From Shimia haliotis (GTDB taxonomy: Bacteria; Pseudomonadota; Alphaproteobacteria; Rhodobacterales; Rhodobacteraceae): DNA of 64,000 bases. The notes beneath the pieces are model-generated. The model did not search any database. It had not been told where the DNA came from and saw nothing but the letters and a program-made list of their open reading frames with translations. Location: contig NZ_FOSZ01000004.1 of NCBI RefSeq assembly GCF_900114415.1, positions 186,001 to 250,000 of the forward strand, written 5' to 3'. This document shows positions 1 to 8,527 of this stretch, piece after piece. Within the stretch, counting starts at the first letter, position 1. Each line of letters starts with the position of its first letter. A program made the position numbers and the translations under genes.

Positions 1-73
1 CCGGCGTGTTGCCTACGGTGTCCAGAATGCTGTCATAGCGCCGTCCGCGCCCATCGGTTTCACGAATACTCAT
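1..73 (-). CDS. cysK: Cysteine synthase A, N-terminal fragment (cut by window edge)
   Basis: Only the first 24 codons are inside the window. Read on the minus strand from the ATG at 73, the protein contains YDSILDTVGNTP. This matches the conserved N-terminus of O-acetylserine sulfhydrylase (typically a Y-x-S-I-x-x-T-I-G-N-T-P start), the PLP enzyme that makes cysteine from O-acetylserine and sulfide in the cytoplasm. An AAGGTGA ribosome binding site lies about 9 bases upstream. The active-site lysine and the rest of the gene are beyond position 1. The identification rests on a short but distinctive motif; CysM or a cystathionine beta-synthase-like paralogue is not excluded. Confidence 0.72.
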   Translation of the reverse strand, partial: MSIRETDGRGRRYDSILDTVGNTP

Positions 74-263
74 GGTTGGTCACCTTGCTGAATTGCAACT
101 TTTGTTGGTTCAAAACATAGGCTCTGCCTACGCTGGCGAAAGGCAGGTATCGGCAAAAAGGACCGCCATCGCGCAGCACATCGCGATTCAGAAACCAAGT
201 CCGCAAAAGGGACGCTGTGCCCAAACCGAATTGGAACTTTTGCCAAATATCAAAACCGGCGTT

Positions 264-632
264 TCACAGGAAACACTGCACTTCGATCAAGTATCCGTTC
301 GGATCGCGCACAAAGAATGAATAAATACCGAAACGGTCCATATTCTGAGGCGCCCCCTGAAGATCCACGCCCGCTGTCTCAAGCCGGGCATACCACGCAT
401 CCACTGCCGCCACGCCGTCCACCAAAAGCGTGATCATCCCACCGTTAGGCTCCACCACGCGATCCGCAAAAGTCTCGCAAACCCCGATCCGCGCACCCTC
501 CGCCGTGGCAAATATCATTGCCTGTCCGGCATCCAGAGCCACCTCTAGCCCCAGCGCATCGCGATAGAACGCAATGCAGGGCGCGAGGGTTTCCGTATAA
601 ACCCAACTGATTTGCCCCGTGATGGCCTTCAT
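264..632 (-). CDS. VOC (glyoxalase/bleomycin-resistance) superfamily protein
   Basis: A 122-residue cytoplasmic protein with the vicinal oxygen chelate pattern: an N-terminal ISWVYTETLAPCIAFYRDALGLE segment in two beta-alpha-beta halves, and a C-terminal FGIYSFFVRDPNGYLIEVQ strand carrying the Glu that binds metal in many VOC enzymes. It is a single-domain subunit that would act as a dimer. The substrate cannot be read from sequence; glyoxalase, dioxygenase or resistance functions are all possible. The ATG at 632 overlaps the stop of the upstream ion-channel gene by 4 bases, so the two are very likely cotranscribed. Confidence 0.82.
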   Translation of the reverse strand: MKAITGQISWVYTETLAPCIAFYRDALGLEVALDAGQAMIFATAEGARIGVCETFADRVVEPNGGMITLLVDGVAAVDAWYARLETAGVDLQGAPQNMDRFGIYSFFVRDPNGYLIEVQCFL

Positions 633-1285
633 TTCAGCCGTCCCACAATGCGCCCGATAAAGATCGCGACAAACATGGTGCCGACGATGGCCTGTAGACC
701 TGTCAGAATGCGCGGCAGACTCGCTGCCGGAGTGATCTCGCCATAGCCTACGGTGGTCATGGTGATCATAGAAAAATAGACAAACGGCGCACGGTGACCG
801 GCCACATCCTCAGGCAAATTAAAACTTCCCGGATGCATCACCTCGATCCGCCAGTAAATCAGCCCCCACAACATCGCGATCAGCAGGTATCCGAAAATAC
901 CGCTCGACAGGCGCTCATACTCTGAATGGACCGGGCCAATCAGCTGGCGGAAACTGATAATCATCGAGCCGAACAACAACACTGCCGCCAAACCCGACAG
1001 GCTGCCATCCACATGCACGTCCAGCGATTCGCTCATGATCAGCAACACAAACCACGCAAACACCGGAATAGACATCAGAAGACGCAGTGCAGTGTTGCGC
1101 TCAGTTGCCCCAACAACACCGAGAAACAGGAAACTCAGCCCCCAAAGCGCCACCTGATCCGCAAACGGCAACCGGTCTTCAAACCCGTCCAGAAGGATCA
1201 GAGAAACCAAAAGCCCCAAGAGAATCGACCACCGGTGGGTTTGAAACAAACCGTCAGGCACCGAAACATGTTTCACATCGTTCAT
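629..1285 (-). CDS. Two-TM-pore potassium channel family protein
   Basis: A 218-residue inner-membrane protein with several hydrophobic helices and a TVGYGE selectivity filter at about residues 178-183, followed by a last transmembrane helix (TGLQAIVGTMFVAIFIGRIVG). This filter is diagnostic of K+-selective channels. No RCK/TrkA-N or cyclic-nucleotide domain follows, so gating is unknown. I use the ATG at 1285 because GAGGAC sits 8 bases before it; a longer reading frame to 1330 has no such signal. The gene overlaps the downstream VOC gene by 4 bases. Confidence 0.85.
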   Translation of the reverse strand: MNDVKHVSVPDGLFQTHRWSILLGLLVSLILLDGFEDRLPFADQVALWGLSFLFLGVVGATERNTALRLLMSIPVFAWFVLLIMSESLDVHVDGSLSGLAAVLLFGSMIISFRQLIGPVHSEYERLSSGIFGYLLIAMLWGLIYWRIEVMHPGSFNLPEDVAGHRAPFVYFSMITMTTVGYGEITPAASLPRILTGLQAIVGTMFVAIFIGRIVGRLK

Positions 1286-1401
1286 TTTCTTGTCCTCAAA
1301 ACCCGCATCCCTGTGCAAATATGCCCCCATAACAAATGCGTGAGCCGAATTAGTGTGCTCAAACGTAAGCTGAATTGAATTGATAAGGGAAGGACTTTGA
1401 C

Positions 1402-2490
1402 ATGAGCGGGATGGATGAACGTCGCTTGATAGACCTAGGCATTCGATTGCTGTTTTTGGCAGTTTTCGCGTATGCCGCCTTTGCGATCATCATGCCGCTG
1501 TCGGGCATTGTGGTCTGGGCAATTATCCTCGCAGTGGCGATTTATCCGGTCTTTGACTGGCTTCAAGCCAAGCTCGGCGGTCGTCGCGGTTGGGCTTCCA
1601 CAATCATCACGTTGCTCGGCCTTGTTCTTACAATCGGGCCTCTGTGGGCGTCCATCGGGCAACTCGCAGAATCGCTCAACAGCTTCTCAACCAAACTCCA
1701 CAACGGCACGCTCAAGTTGCCGCCACCGCCAGAAGGCCTTGACGAAATCACTCTCGTTGGACCCAAAGCGGCCGAAATCTGGTCCCTGTTCAACACCAAC
1801 ATGGATTTGGCCTTCAAACAGTATGGTTCGGTCATTCTCGAATTTGCCGGCTCTGTTGGTGGTGCGGTGGCCGGTATCGGCTTCCAGCTTCTTGCGATGG
1901 CACTCTCCGTCATCGTTATGGGTATGATGCTCTCACCCGGACCGAAACTTGGCGAGATGCTGCAATCCTTCGGCAACCGCGTCTTTGCTCCAAAAGGCGG
2001 CGAGTTTGTTGAAATGGCCGCAGCCACCGTGCGCAACGTTTCCCGAGGCGTTCTGGGCGTCGCCGCCTTGCAAGCTGCGCTTATGGGCATCGTCATGAAG
2101 GTCTTTGGAATCGAAACCGCCGGTATGCTGGCGGTGATTGTCCTGATCCTTGGCATCATTCAGGTCGGACCCACCATTGTTGTGATCCCGCTTGTGATTT
2201 GGGCATGGGGCTCTATGGGCACCGGCGCTGCGCTTCTGTTCACAGCCATCATGATCCCGCTCATGCTGATGGATAACTTCCTGCGCCCGATTTTCATCGC
2301 GAAAGGTCTCAACACCCCAATCCTCGTGATTCTTGTCGGCGTCATTGGCGGAGTGCTATCCGGTGGCCTAATTGGCATCTTCATCGGCCCGGTAATTCTC
2401 TCTGTGTTTTATGAACTCGTGGTGGCGTGGATGAACGCTGACATCGCCAAAGACATCGAAGCCGACACGGAAGAAGGAGCTGCCGGATGA
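1402..2490 (+). CDS. AI-2E family transporter (PerM/YdiK-like permease)
   Basis: A 362-residue integral membrane protein with about eight hydrophobic segments. It has the family's layout: an N-terminal pair of helices, a long soluble stretch at about residues 60-145, then a helix-rich C-terminal half with the characteristic GPTIVVIPLVIW and DNFLRPIFIAKG segments. Members of the family export small molecules (TqsA for AI-2) or act as Na+/H+ antiporters, so the substrate is open. The stop overlaps the start of the HlyD gene by 4 bases, and a DUF2955 membrane gene follows, suggesting a single export operon. Confidence 0.85.
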   Translation: MSGMDERRLIDLGIRLLFLAVFAYAAFAIIMPLSGIVVWAIILAVAIYPVFDWLQAKLGGRRGWASTIITLLGLVLTIGPLWASIGQLAESLNSFSTKLHNGTLKLPPPPEGLDEITLVGPKAAEIWSLFNTNMDLAFKQYGSVILEFAGSVGGAVAGIGFQLLAMALSVIVMGMMLSPGPKLGEMLQSFGNRVFAPKGGEFVEMAAATVRNVSRGVLGVAALQAALMGIVMKVFGIETAGMLAVIVLILGIIQVGPTIVVIPLVIWAWGSMGTGAALLFTAIMIPLMLMDNFLRPIFIAKGLNTPILVILVGVIGGVLSGGLIGIFIGPVILSVFYELVVAWMNADIAKDIEADTEEGAAG

Positions 2491-3551
2491 AACGCGCCTT
2501 CTGGATTGCTTTAGGCCTGCTGATGATTCTGGTCAGCTGGTATCTTGCGGCGGACCGCCGGACGCCATTTACATCCAATGCGCGCGTCAAAGCGGTGATC
2601 ACACCGATCACACCGCAAGTTTCTGGAACGGTCCTCGAAATCAATGCCGAGAACGGAGAAATCGTCGAAGCCGGCGCCGTTCTCGCACGCATCGACTCGC
2701 GCCAGTTCGAAATTCAGAAACACAGTGCTGAGGCCGATCTGGAGCTTGCCACTCAGGACGTGGGCGCAGGGTCAGCTGATGTCAGCAGCGCACAGGCCCG
2801 CGTGACCCGCGCCGAAACCGATCTGGAGACCGAAAGCCTTCAAGCGGCCCGCGTGTTCGACCTTGAGAAAAAGGGGCTGATCGCGGTCGCCAAAGCTGAC
2901 GAATCCCGCCGGCTCCTCGCGGATGCCGAGGCCACGTTGGAACAAGCGCGGGCCGATCTGGAAAGCGCCAAGCAAGCCCTTGGAAGCTCCGGTCAGGACA
3001 ACCCACGCATTCAAGCTGCGCTGGCGAAACTGGCGGACGCCGAACTCAAACTCAGCTGGACGGTACTCAAAGCCCCAGCGCGCGGCGTTCTCTCCGATCT
3101 TGATCTCGCCGTCGGCAACTACGCCCGTTCCGGACAAAGCCTGATGACCTTTGTCGACAGCACGAATGTCTGGATCGAGGCCTATATGACCGAGAACAAT
3201 CTCGGAAACATCAAGATCGGCGACCCCGTCGATGTGGTTCTGGACATGCACCCCGGCAAAATCTGGAAAGGCCAAGTTGCCAGTCTCAGTATCGCAAGCT
3301 CAGATGGAACCAGCTCAAAACCCGGCGAGCCTACGGCAATCCCGCGTGTCTCCGGCTGGTTACGTGACCCGCAACGTTTTGCCCTGCGCATCGTGCTGCC
3401 GGACTATACAGAAGGCGACGAAACTGACGATGTCCGGTTCAATGTCAACGGACAGGCAGACGTGATCGTTTATACGAGAGACCGCGGATTCCTAAACGCC
3501 ATTGGTCGCGTGTACATCAAGATCGTCGCGCTTTTCTCCTATGCCTACTGA
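2487..3551 (+). CDS. HlyD family membrane fusion (periplasmic adaptor) protein
   Basis: A 354-residue protein with one N-terminal transmembrane anchor (FWIALGLLMILVSWYLA). A lipoyl/biotinyl-like half (VIEITPQVSGTVLEI-type, with VEAGAVLARID) follows, then a long alpha-helical hairpin rich in Ala/Glu (about residues 75-185), the second lipoyl half (KAPARGVLSDLDLAVGNYARSG) and a beta-barrel domain. This is the arrangement of EmrA/AaeA-type adaptors that link an inner-membrane pump to an outer-membrane channel. It lies between the AI-2E permease gene and the DUF2955 gene with overlaps on both sides. No outer-membrane TolC-like gene is present nearby. Confidence 0.9.
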   Translation: MKRAFWIALGLLMILVSWYLAADRRTPFTSNARVKAVITPITPQVSGTVLEINAENGEIVEAGAVLARIDSRQFEIQKHSAEADLELATQDVGAGSADVSSAQARVTRAETDLETESLQAARVFDLEKKGLIAVAKADESRRLLADAEATLEQARADLESAKQALGSSGQDNPRIQAALAKLADAELKLSWTVLKAPARGVLSDLDLAVGNYARSGQSLMTFVDSTNVWIEAYMTENNLGNIKIGDPVDVVLDMHPGKIWKGQVASLSIASSDGTSSKPGEPTAIPRVSGWLRDPQRFALRIVLPDYTEGDETDDVRFNVNGQADVIVYTRDRGFLNAIGRVYIKIVALFSYAY

Positions 3552-4599
3552 ACCAAACAATCGCGGCAAGAGGCTCGCTGTCGGAACGGCGAGCCTGTTT
3601 GCCCTTGGCCTGTTGATTGGCTGGCCGCTTGCCACAATCGGAACCGTCTTTGTTGTGCTCTTCCTGCAAGCGCCCGGCCCAATGCCTGGCGTGGCGATAC
3701 GCACGCTGTTTCAACAGGGCATTGTTTTCCTCGCAGCCTCATGGCTGATTTCCTCTGCCCTCTCGCCCTATCCCGTCGCCTTCTTGCTGGCGCTCGCCAT
3801 GGCTGTGGCCACTTGCTTTTACTGGTCCACCAAGGGCGCGGGCGTGCTCTCGGTTGTGCTTGCACTGATGGCAGCGCTGATGTTGCCGAAACTGGTGATG
3901 ACCTCCCAAGAGCTGGCGCTGACTCTGGTTATCTGGCTGCCGATCAATCTGCTGCTGGCATGGCTGTGGACGGTCTTTATGTTTTACGTCTTTCCGCCAA
4001 CACCGGCCGGCATCGCCGCTGCGCAAAAGCCCGACGGACCGACCTACGACCCCAACAGGCTGGTGTTGCGCATGTCCTTGGTCACCATTCCTTTCGCAAT
4101 CTACTTTTACCTGGTCGGGTCTTCCGCTCTGGTGACTTTGCTCTTCGTCGCAATCCTGAGCCAACAACTCGCAGCCGCAACCGCAGCCGGACCTACAGTC
4201 GCCAAAACCATGCTCAAAGCAAATTTCTGGGGCGGCATCACAGCCATCTTCTGTTACGAAATCACCGTGATCGCACCCTTGATGATCGTCGCAATGCTGG
4301 CGTTCGCAACCGCCGCATTTGTGCTGGCGGGTTGGCTGGTCTCCGATCGTGCTGATGCATCCATGGCAGGCACCGCGCTCACCACAACGGTCATTCTGTT
4401 CGGGGGTTCCATCGCGCCGTTTGGGAACGATGCAGATGTGAAGATGATCGACCGCCTCGTGCAAATCGGCAATGCGCTGGTCTTCGTCCTGATCGCATAT
4501 ATCGTTGTGGATTCATTCTTCCCGCTCAACCGCGAAGACCGAATGAGACCCAAACGCCGCGGCCTGCGTGGCCTGTTGCGAGGCGCACAGTCGCAATAG
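3541..4599 (+). CDS. DUF2955 / FUSC-like inner-membrane protein
   Basis: A 352-residue polytopic membrane protein with about ten hydrophobic helices in two blocks (residues 20-150 and 175-330) separated by a short cytoplasmic loop. Its neighbourhood and topology fit DUF2955, a family related to the aromatic-acid efflux protein AaeB and usually paired with a HlyD adaptor. I start it at the ATG at 3541 (MPTEPNN), which overlaps the end of the HlyD gene by 11 bases; an upstream TTG at 3502 is less likely. It is probably the pump partner of the HlyD protein; the substrate is unknown. Confidence 0.8.
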   Translation: MPTEPNNRGKRLAVGTASLFALGLLIGWPLATIGTVFVVLFLQAPGPMPGVAIRTLFQQGIVFLAASWLISSALSPYPVAFLLALAMAVATCFYWSTKGAGVLSVVLALMAALMLPKLVMTSQELALTLVIWLPINLLLAWLWTVFMFYVFPPTPAGIAAAQKPDGPTYDPNRLVLRMSLVTIPFAIYFYLVGSSALVTLLFVAILSQQLAAATAAGPTVAKTMLKANFWGGITAIFCYEITVIAPLMIVAMLAFATAAFVLAGWLVSDRADASMAGTALTTTVILFGGSIAPFGNDADVKMIDRLVQIGNALVFVLIAYIVVDSFFPLNREDRMRPKRRGLRGLLRGAQSQ

Positions 4600-4713
4600 A
4601 GACATGCCCAATCCAGCAAGGTGAAAAAGTTAACCACTCTGACCGAGGCGGTTGTAACCCCCTTTCCTTTGCGATTAGATCGCGTCGAGCAGGGGTATTT
4701 CAGGACAGGCAAT

Positions 4714-5589
4714 ATGGACATCCGCGCAATAGGCATGGGGCTTCTCTTTGCCTTCATCTGGTCCTCAGCCTTTACCTCGGCCCGTATCATCGTGGCGGAC
4801 GCGCCGCCGCTGGCGATATCGTCGATCCGCTTTGCCATTGCCGGCGTGATCGGAGTTCTCATTGCCCGCGCATTGGGTCAGACATGGCATTTGACCCGCG
4901 CTCAATGGCGGGCCACGCTAATTTTCGGCCTCTGTCAGAATGCGCTATATTTGGGTCTGAATTTCACCGCCATGACCACGATAGAAGCCTCATTGGCCTC
5001 CATCATCGCCTCGACCATGCCGTTGATCGTCGCCTTCCTCGGGTGGGCCGCGATGGGCGAAAGGCTAAGCCCGCTTGCCGCCATCGGGCTGGTGGTCGGC
5101 TTTGCCGGCGTTGTCCTCATAATGGGCGGACGCATGGACCAAGGCGTCGATCTATTTGGTGTGCTCCTTTGTGTCATTGGCGCCTTGGCGCTGGCTGTTG
5201 CCACTCTGACGGTGCGCAACGCCTCTGCGGGTGGCAATGTCATGATGATTGTCGGCCTTCAGATGTTTGTCGGCGCAATCGTCCTCTTTTTTGCCTCGCT
5301 CATCTTCGAAACATGGGAGTTCAACTGGACCCCAAGAATGCTGACGGCGTTGACCTATACAATTTTTGCCCCCGGCCTGTTGGCCACGTGGATCTGGTTT
5401 GCGCTTGTCGCCCGTATCGGTGCTGTCAAAGCGGCGACGTTCCACTTTCTCAATCCCTTTTTCGGGGTTGCCATCGCCGCGCTCATTCTTGGTGAACGTC
5501 TTGCCGCCACGGACATTGTCGGCGTTGTAATCATTGCCGCTGGCATCCTTGCGGTGCAGCTTTCGAAACAATCGCACACGCCCAAGTGA
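4714..5589 (+). CDS. EamA family (drug/metabolite superfamily) transporter
   Basis: A 291-residue membrane protein made of two homologous EamA repeats of five helices each. The first begins MGLLFAFIWSSAFTSAR, and the second ends with FLNPFFGVAIAALILGERL, the repeat's typical LxPV..ALxLGE signature. These are inner-membrane exporters or importers of metabolites such as amino acids; substrate unassigned. The ATG at 4714 gives the normal family length and follows AGGACAGG. An in-frame GTG at 4621 would add 31 residues that do not look like a membrane helix. Confidence 0.86.
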   Translation: MDIRAIGMGLLFAFIWSSAFTSARIIVADAPPLAISSIRFAIAGVIGVLIARALGQTWHLTRAQWRATLIFGLCQNALYLGLNFTAMTTIEASLASIIASTMPLIVAFLGWAAMGERLSPLAAIGLVVGFAGVVLIMGGRMDQGVDLFGVLLCVIGALALAVATLTVRNASAGGNVMMIVGLQMFVGAIVLFFASLIFETWEFNWTPRMLTALTYTIFAPGLLATWIWFALVARIGAVKAATFHFLNPFFGVAIAALILGERLAATDIVGVVIIAAGILAVQLSKQSHTPK

Positions 5590-5646
5590 AGCCTCGTCAA
5601 CGCTGTTTGACATGACATAAGTCGCATGTGTTGGCACAACAGGTGC

Positions 5647-6360
5647 ATGGAATTTGTCTTTGCATATGGTGCGGGCCTGCTGACGCTGATCAACCCCTGC
5701 GTTGTTCCGGTGTTACCGATCGTGCTGACCACCGCCCTGAACGCGTCCCGCCATGGCCCTGCCGCCTTGGCATTGGGCATGAGCCTCAGCTTTGTTGTGC
5801 TTGGCATGGCGGTCACGGTGTTCGGCCACGCCATTGGCCTCACCCCTGAGACTTTGGCCAAGGGCGGCGCTGTGCTGATGATGGTGTTCGGAGCCATCTT
5901 GCTTGTCCCGAAATTCTCCGCTGCGTTCTCAACAGCCACCGCCGGTGTCGCAGCCCGCGCGGACGGTACGCTCGACAACGTGGATCACTCCTCTCTGCAA
6001 GGCCAGTTTCTTGGCGGCCTGTTGCTTGGAGCGGTCTGGTCCCCCTGCATCGGCCCGACGCTGGGGGGCGCAATTTCCCTTGCCAGCCAAGGCGAAAGCC
6101 TCGGCAAAGCCGCCCTCATCATGGTGTTCTTCGCCCTTGGCATTTCCACCCTGATCTTGGGCCTTGGCTATGGCGCGCGCTCCGCACTGCAAAACCGTCA
6201 GGCCCTCCTGCGCCGGATCGCCGCCAAAGCCCGCCCCATCATGGGAGCAGTCTTTCTCGCGACCGGCCTCGCTCTCTTTTTCAATGTCCACCACATGATC
6301 GAATTCTGGCTCGTCAGCATCCTGCCGGCGTGGCTCATCGATCTTTCTGTATCCCTTTGA
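5647..6360 (+). CDS. CcdA-type cytochrome c biogenesis / thiol-disulfide transmembrane protein
   Basis: A 237-residue inner-membrane protein with six hydrophobic helices. It carries one conserved Cys in TM1 (LLTLINPCVVPVLPIVL) and one in TM4 (GAVWSPCIGPTLGGAI). These are the two redox-active cysteines by which CcdA/DsbD-beta family proteins carry electrons from cytoplasmic thioredoxin across the membrane. The start at 5647 places the first helix at the N-terminus as usual for the family; an in-frame ATG at 5626 is possible. The next gene encodes an exported thioredoxin-like protein 17 bases downstream, its likely electron acceptor. Confidence 0.86.
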   Translation: MEFVFAYGAGLLTLINPCVVPVLPIVLTTALNASRHGPAALALGMSLSFVVLGMAVTVFGHAIGLTPETLAKGGAVLMMVFGAILLVPKFSAAFSTATAGVAARADGTLDNVDHSSLQGQFLGGLLLGAVWSPCIGPTLGGAISLASQGESLGKAALIMVFFALGISTLILGLGYGARSALQNRQALLRRIAAKARPIMGAVFLATGLALFFNVHHMIEFWLVSILPAWLIDLSVSL

Positions 6361-6377
6361 CCCAACAGGAGTTTCAC

Positions 6378-6785
6378 ATGGATCGTCGCACTTTTCTCGC
6401 CACCGCAACCGCGGCCCTGACCCTGCCCGCACTGGCCAATGCCACCACCAACTACACCCCGGGCCTGGTCAAAAAACACCTCGCAGCCGGCGACACCGTT
6501 TTTCTGGTTTTCGGAACCGAGTGGTGCAGCACCTGCGCCGCCCAAGATCGCGCAATAAATGCCCTGTTGCAGTCCAACCCCGACTACGAAGCAAAAGTCG
6601 CCTTTATCCACGTGGACTATGATCAATACGGGCAATCCGATCTTGCCCGTGACTTGAAGATTCCCCGCCGCTCCACTCTGGTTGTCCTGAAAGGCGATCA
6701 GGAGCTCGGCCGCATCGTGGCCGGAACCTCAAAAACACAAATCAAAGAGTTGATGGACACAGCGCTGTCGGCTTCGGTCGCCTGA
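6378..6785 (+). CDS. Exported thioredoxin-fold protein with WCSTC active site
   Basis: A 135-residue protein with an N-terminal signal (DRRTFLATATAALTLPALA) that contains an RRxFL core resembling a Tat signal. It is followed by a thioredoxin fold with an EWCSTC redox motif and the cis-proline region PRRSTLVVLKG. It is probably a periplasmic thiol oxidoreductase supplied with electrons by the CcdA-like protein encoded just upstream. The ATG at 6378 follows a strong AGGAG; a longer in-frame reading would bury the signal peptide. The partner could be cytochrome c apoprotein or periplasmic thiols generally. Whether export is by Tat or Sec is inference. Confidence 0.83.
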   Translation: MDRRTFLATATAALTLPALANATTNYTPGLVKKHLAAGDTVFLVFGTEWCSTCAAQDRAINALLQSNPDYEAKVAFIHVDYDQYGQSDLARDLKIPRRSTLVVLKGDQELGRIVAGTSKTQIKELMDTALSASVA

Positions 6786-6793
6786 TCCCATAC

Positions 6794-6829
6794 GTCAATC
6801 CGAGGCACAGCCCCGTGTCTCGGATTGAC
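6794..6829. terminator. Long perfect-looking stem-loop after the thioredoxin gene
   Basis: An inverted repeat with 15-base arms (GTCAATCCGAGGCAC and GTGTCTCGGATTGAC, one mismatch) around a 6-base loop lies 9 bases after the stop codon. No T-run follows on either strand, so it is more likely an mRNA-stabilising or factor-assisted end than a classical intrinsic terminator. Confidence 0.5.
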
Positions 6830-6940
6830 GCCGTGAATGCATCCATAGCCTGCGCCTATCCAATTCATTGGTATTTCACTGGATCAAAACCGCAAACCCT
6901 CTGGCTAGTCTGAACTTCTCGTCGTTTCAGGAGACACGCC

Positions 6941-7990
6941 ATGACTCAGGCGCTCGACATTTCCCGCAGCAAAGCCAGCCCCGTGGGCGAAACCAAACCT
7001 CGTCGTTTCGTGTTTCTTCTGCTGCCCGAGTTTTCCCACATCAGCTTCTCCTGCGCTCTTGAAGCGCTTCGAATGGCGCGTGGGTTTGACGGACGGACGC
7101 ACTTTGAATGGCATGTGCTGTCCTGTGATGGCGAACCCGTCAAAGCCTCCAACGGATTGGGGCAGATCGTCGACGGACCCCTTGAAAACCTTGACCGCCA
7201 GGACACCTTGATCGTCTGTGGCGGTGACAACATCGCCTGCCATGCCACCCCGCAGGTGCTCAATTTCATACGGCGCGAGGCCCGCCGCGGTGTGCGGATC
7301 GGCTCGGTCGCTTCGGCCACATATGTTCTGGCACTTGCCGGGCTTCTCGCGGGAAAACAGGCCACCGTGCATTGGGATTTCCACAACGCGATGGCCGAAG
7401 TTTTCCCTGGCATCGACCTTCTGGACCGTGTGTTCGCCATTGACGGGCAGCATTTCACCTGCGCTGGCGGCGCGGCCTCTATGGATCTGATGCTGTATTT
7501 GATCGAGCGGGATCATGGCCGCGATCTGGCGAATTACATTTCCGAGAAAATGGTCTATTCCGCGCCGCGCAGCCCGCACCACAACCAGCGCCTGTCTTTG
7601 CAACTGCGCGCCGGCAAGCGCAGCTCGAAGCTCTCGGACGCTGTGGACATCATGAACGCCAATATCGAGGCACCTCTGACGCCAGGCGAAGTTGCCACAG
7701 CCGTCGGTCTCAGCTCCCGTCAACTTGAGCGGCTGTTTCGCAAACATCTCGGCACCACGCCAAAAACCCACTACACCGGTCTGCGCCTGCGCAAAGCTCG
7801 TGACCTGATGTTTCAGACCGACATGAAGCTCTCCGAAATCTGCTTTGCCTGCGGCTTCAACAGCCAGACACATTTCTCCAAAGCCTACCGCGCCGTTTTT
7901 GGCGTCAGCCCCTCGCGCGATGACGGTCGGTTCGAGGCGGCCTCTCCGCACGCCCGCGCCGCTGCTTCAGATGCGATCACTATGGCTTGA
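6941..7990 (+). CDS. GlxA family transcriptional regulator (DJ-1/PfpI-like domain plus AraC HTH)
   Basis: A 349-residue regulator. Residues about 20-190 form a class I glutamine amidotransferase-like/PfpI ligand domain (RFVFLLLPEFSHISFSCALE; RIGSVASATYVLALAG). Residues about 225-330 form an AraC-type DNA-binding domain with two helix-turn-helix units and the conserved ending FNSQTHFSKAYRAVFGVSP. Relatives include GbdR, CdhR and ArgR regulators of glycine betaine, carnitine or arginine use. The nucleophile-elbow Cys of active DJ-1 proteases is replaced here (GSVASAT), so a sensing role is likely. No obvious catabolic operon is adjacent, so the target is unknown. Confidence 0.88.
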   Translation: MTQALDISRSKASPVGETKPRRFVFLLLPEFSHISFSCALEALRMARGFDGRTHFEWHVLSCDGEPVKASNGLGQIVDGPLENLDRQDTLIVCGGDNIACHATPQVLNFIRREARRGVRIGSVASATYVLALAGLLAGKQATVHWDFHNAMAEVFPGIDLLDRVFAIDGQHFTCAGGAASMDLMLYLIERDHGRDLANYISEKMVYSAPRSPHHNQRLSLQLRAGKRSSKLSDAVDIMNANIEAPLTPGEVATAVGLSSRQLERLFRKHLGTTPKTHYTGLRLRKARDLMFQTDMKLSEICFACGFNSQTHFSKAYRAVFGVSPSRDDGRFEAASPHARAAASDAITMA

Positions 7991-8074
7991 CCACGCCGCG
8001 TTTACTCTTTTCAAAAGGGTCTCAGGCCCCATATCCCAGATTGGGAAGGCACCCGTGCCTGAAAGGAGACGCGC

Positions 8075-8527
8075 ATGACCAAATATTTCAAAGACCCTGA
8101 TGTGGTCGCCACGCTGACCGATGAACAGTTCTGGGTCACTCAGGAAAGCGGCACCGAACGCCCCGGCTCCGGCAAGCTGCTCAACAACAAGGAACCCGGC
8201 ATCTACGTCGATGTTGTCTCTGGTGAGCCGCTGTTTGCCAGCGCCGACAAATACGAAAGCGGCTGCGGCTGGCCCAGCTTCACAAAGCCGATCGAAACCG
8301 CCCACGTCACCGAACATCACGACGCCACACACGGCATGATCCGCACCGAAGTGCGATCAACACACGGCGACAGCCATTTGGGTCACGTTTTTCCAGATGG
8401 GCCACAGGATCGTGGCGGCCTGCGGTATTGCATCAACTCCGCTTCGTTGCGGTTCGTCCACCGCGCCGATATGGAGTCTGAGGGCTATGGCGCCTATCTC
8501 GATCAAGTAGAGGAGATCGATCAATGA
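8075..8527 (+). CDS. msrB: Peptide-methionine (R)-S-oxide reductase MsrB, zinc-less type
   Basis: A 150-residue enzyme that reduces methionine-R-sulfoxide in proteins using thioredoxin. It carries the SeR/MsrB fold motifs GCGWPSF (about residues 63-69), [10 protein letters not shown] (101-110) and the catalytic [11 protein letters not shown] with Cys119; Cys64 could be the resolving cysteine. The two CxxC pairs that bind structural zinc in many MsrB proteins are absent, the first being replaced by YVDVVSG. The ATG follows AGGAGA. The stop overlaps the msrA start by 4 bases, so both stereo-specific repair enzymes are made together. Confidence 0.95.
   Translation: MTKYFKDPDVVATLTDEQFWVTQESGTERPGSGKLLNNKEPGIYVDVVSGEPLFASADKYESGCGWPSFTKPIETAHVTEHHDATHGMIRTEVRSTHGDSHLGHVFPDGPQDRGGLRYCINSASLRFVHRADMESEGYGAYLDQVEEIDQ

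Noticed and set aside
259..275. parS-like sequence (GTTTCACAGGAAACA) at the end of the VOC gene
   Set aside because: Three mismatches to the 16-bp parS, including the central CG step, and far from parAB; likely chance.
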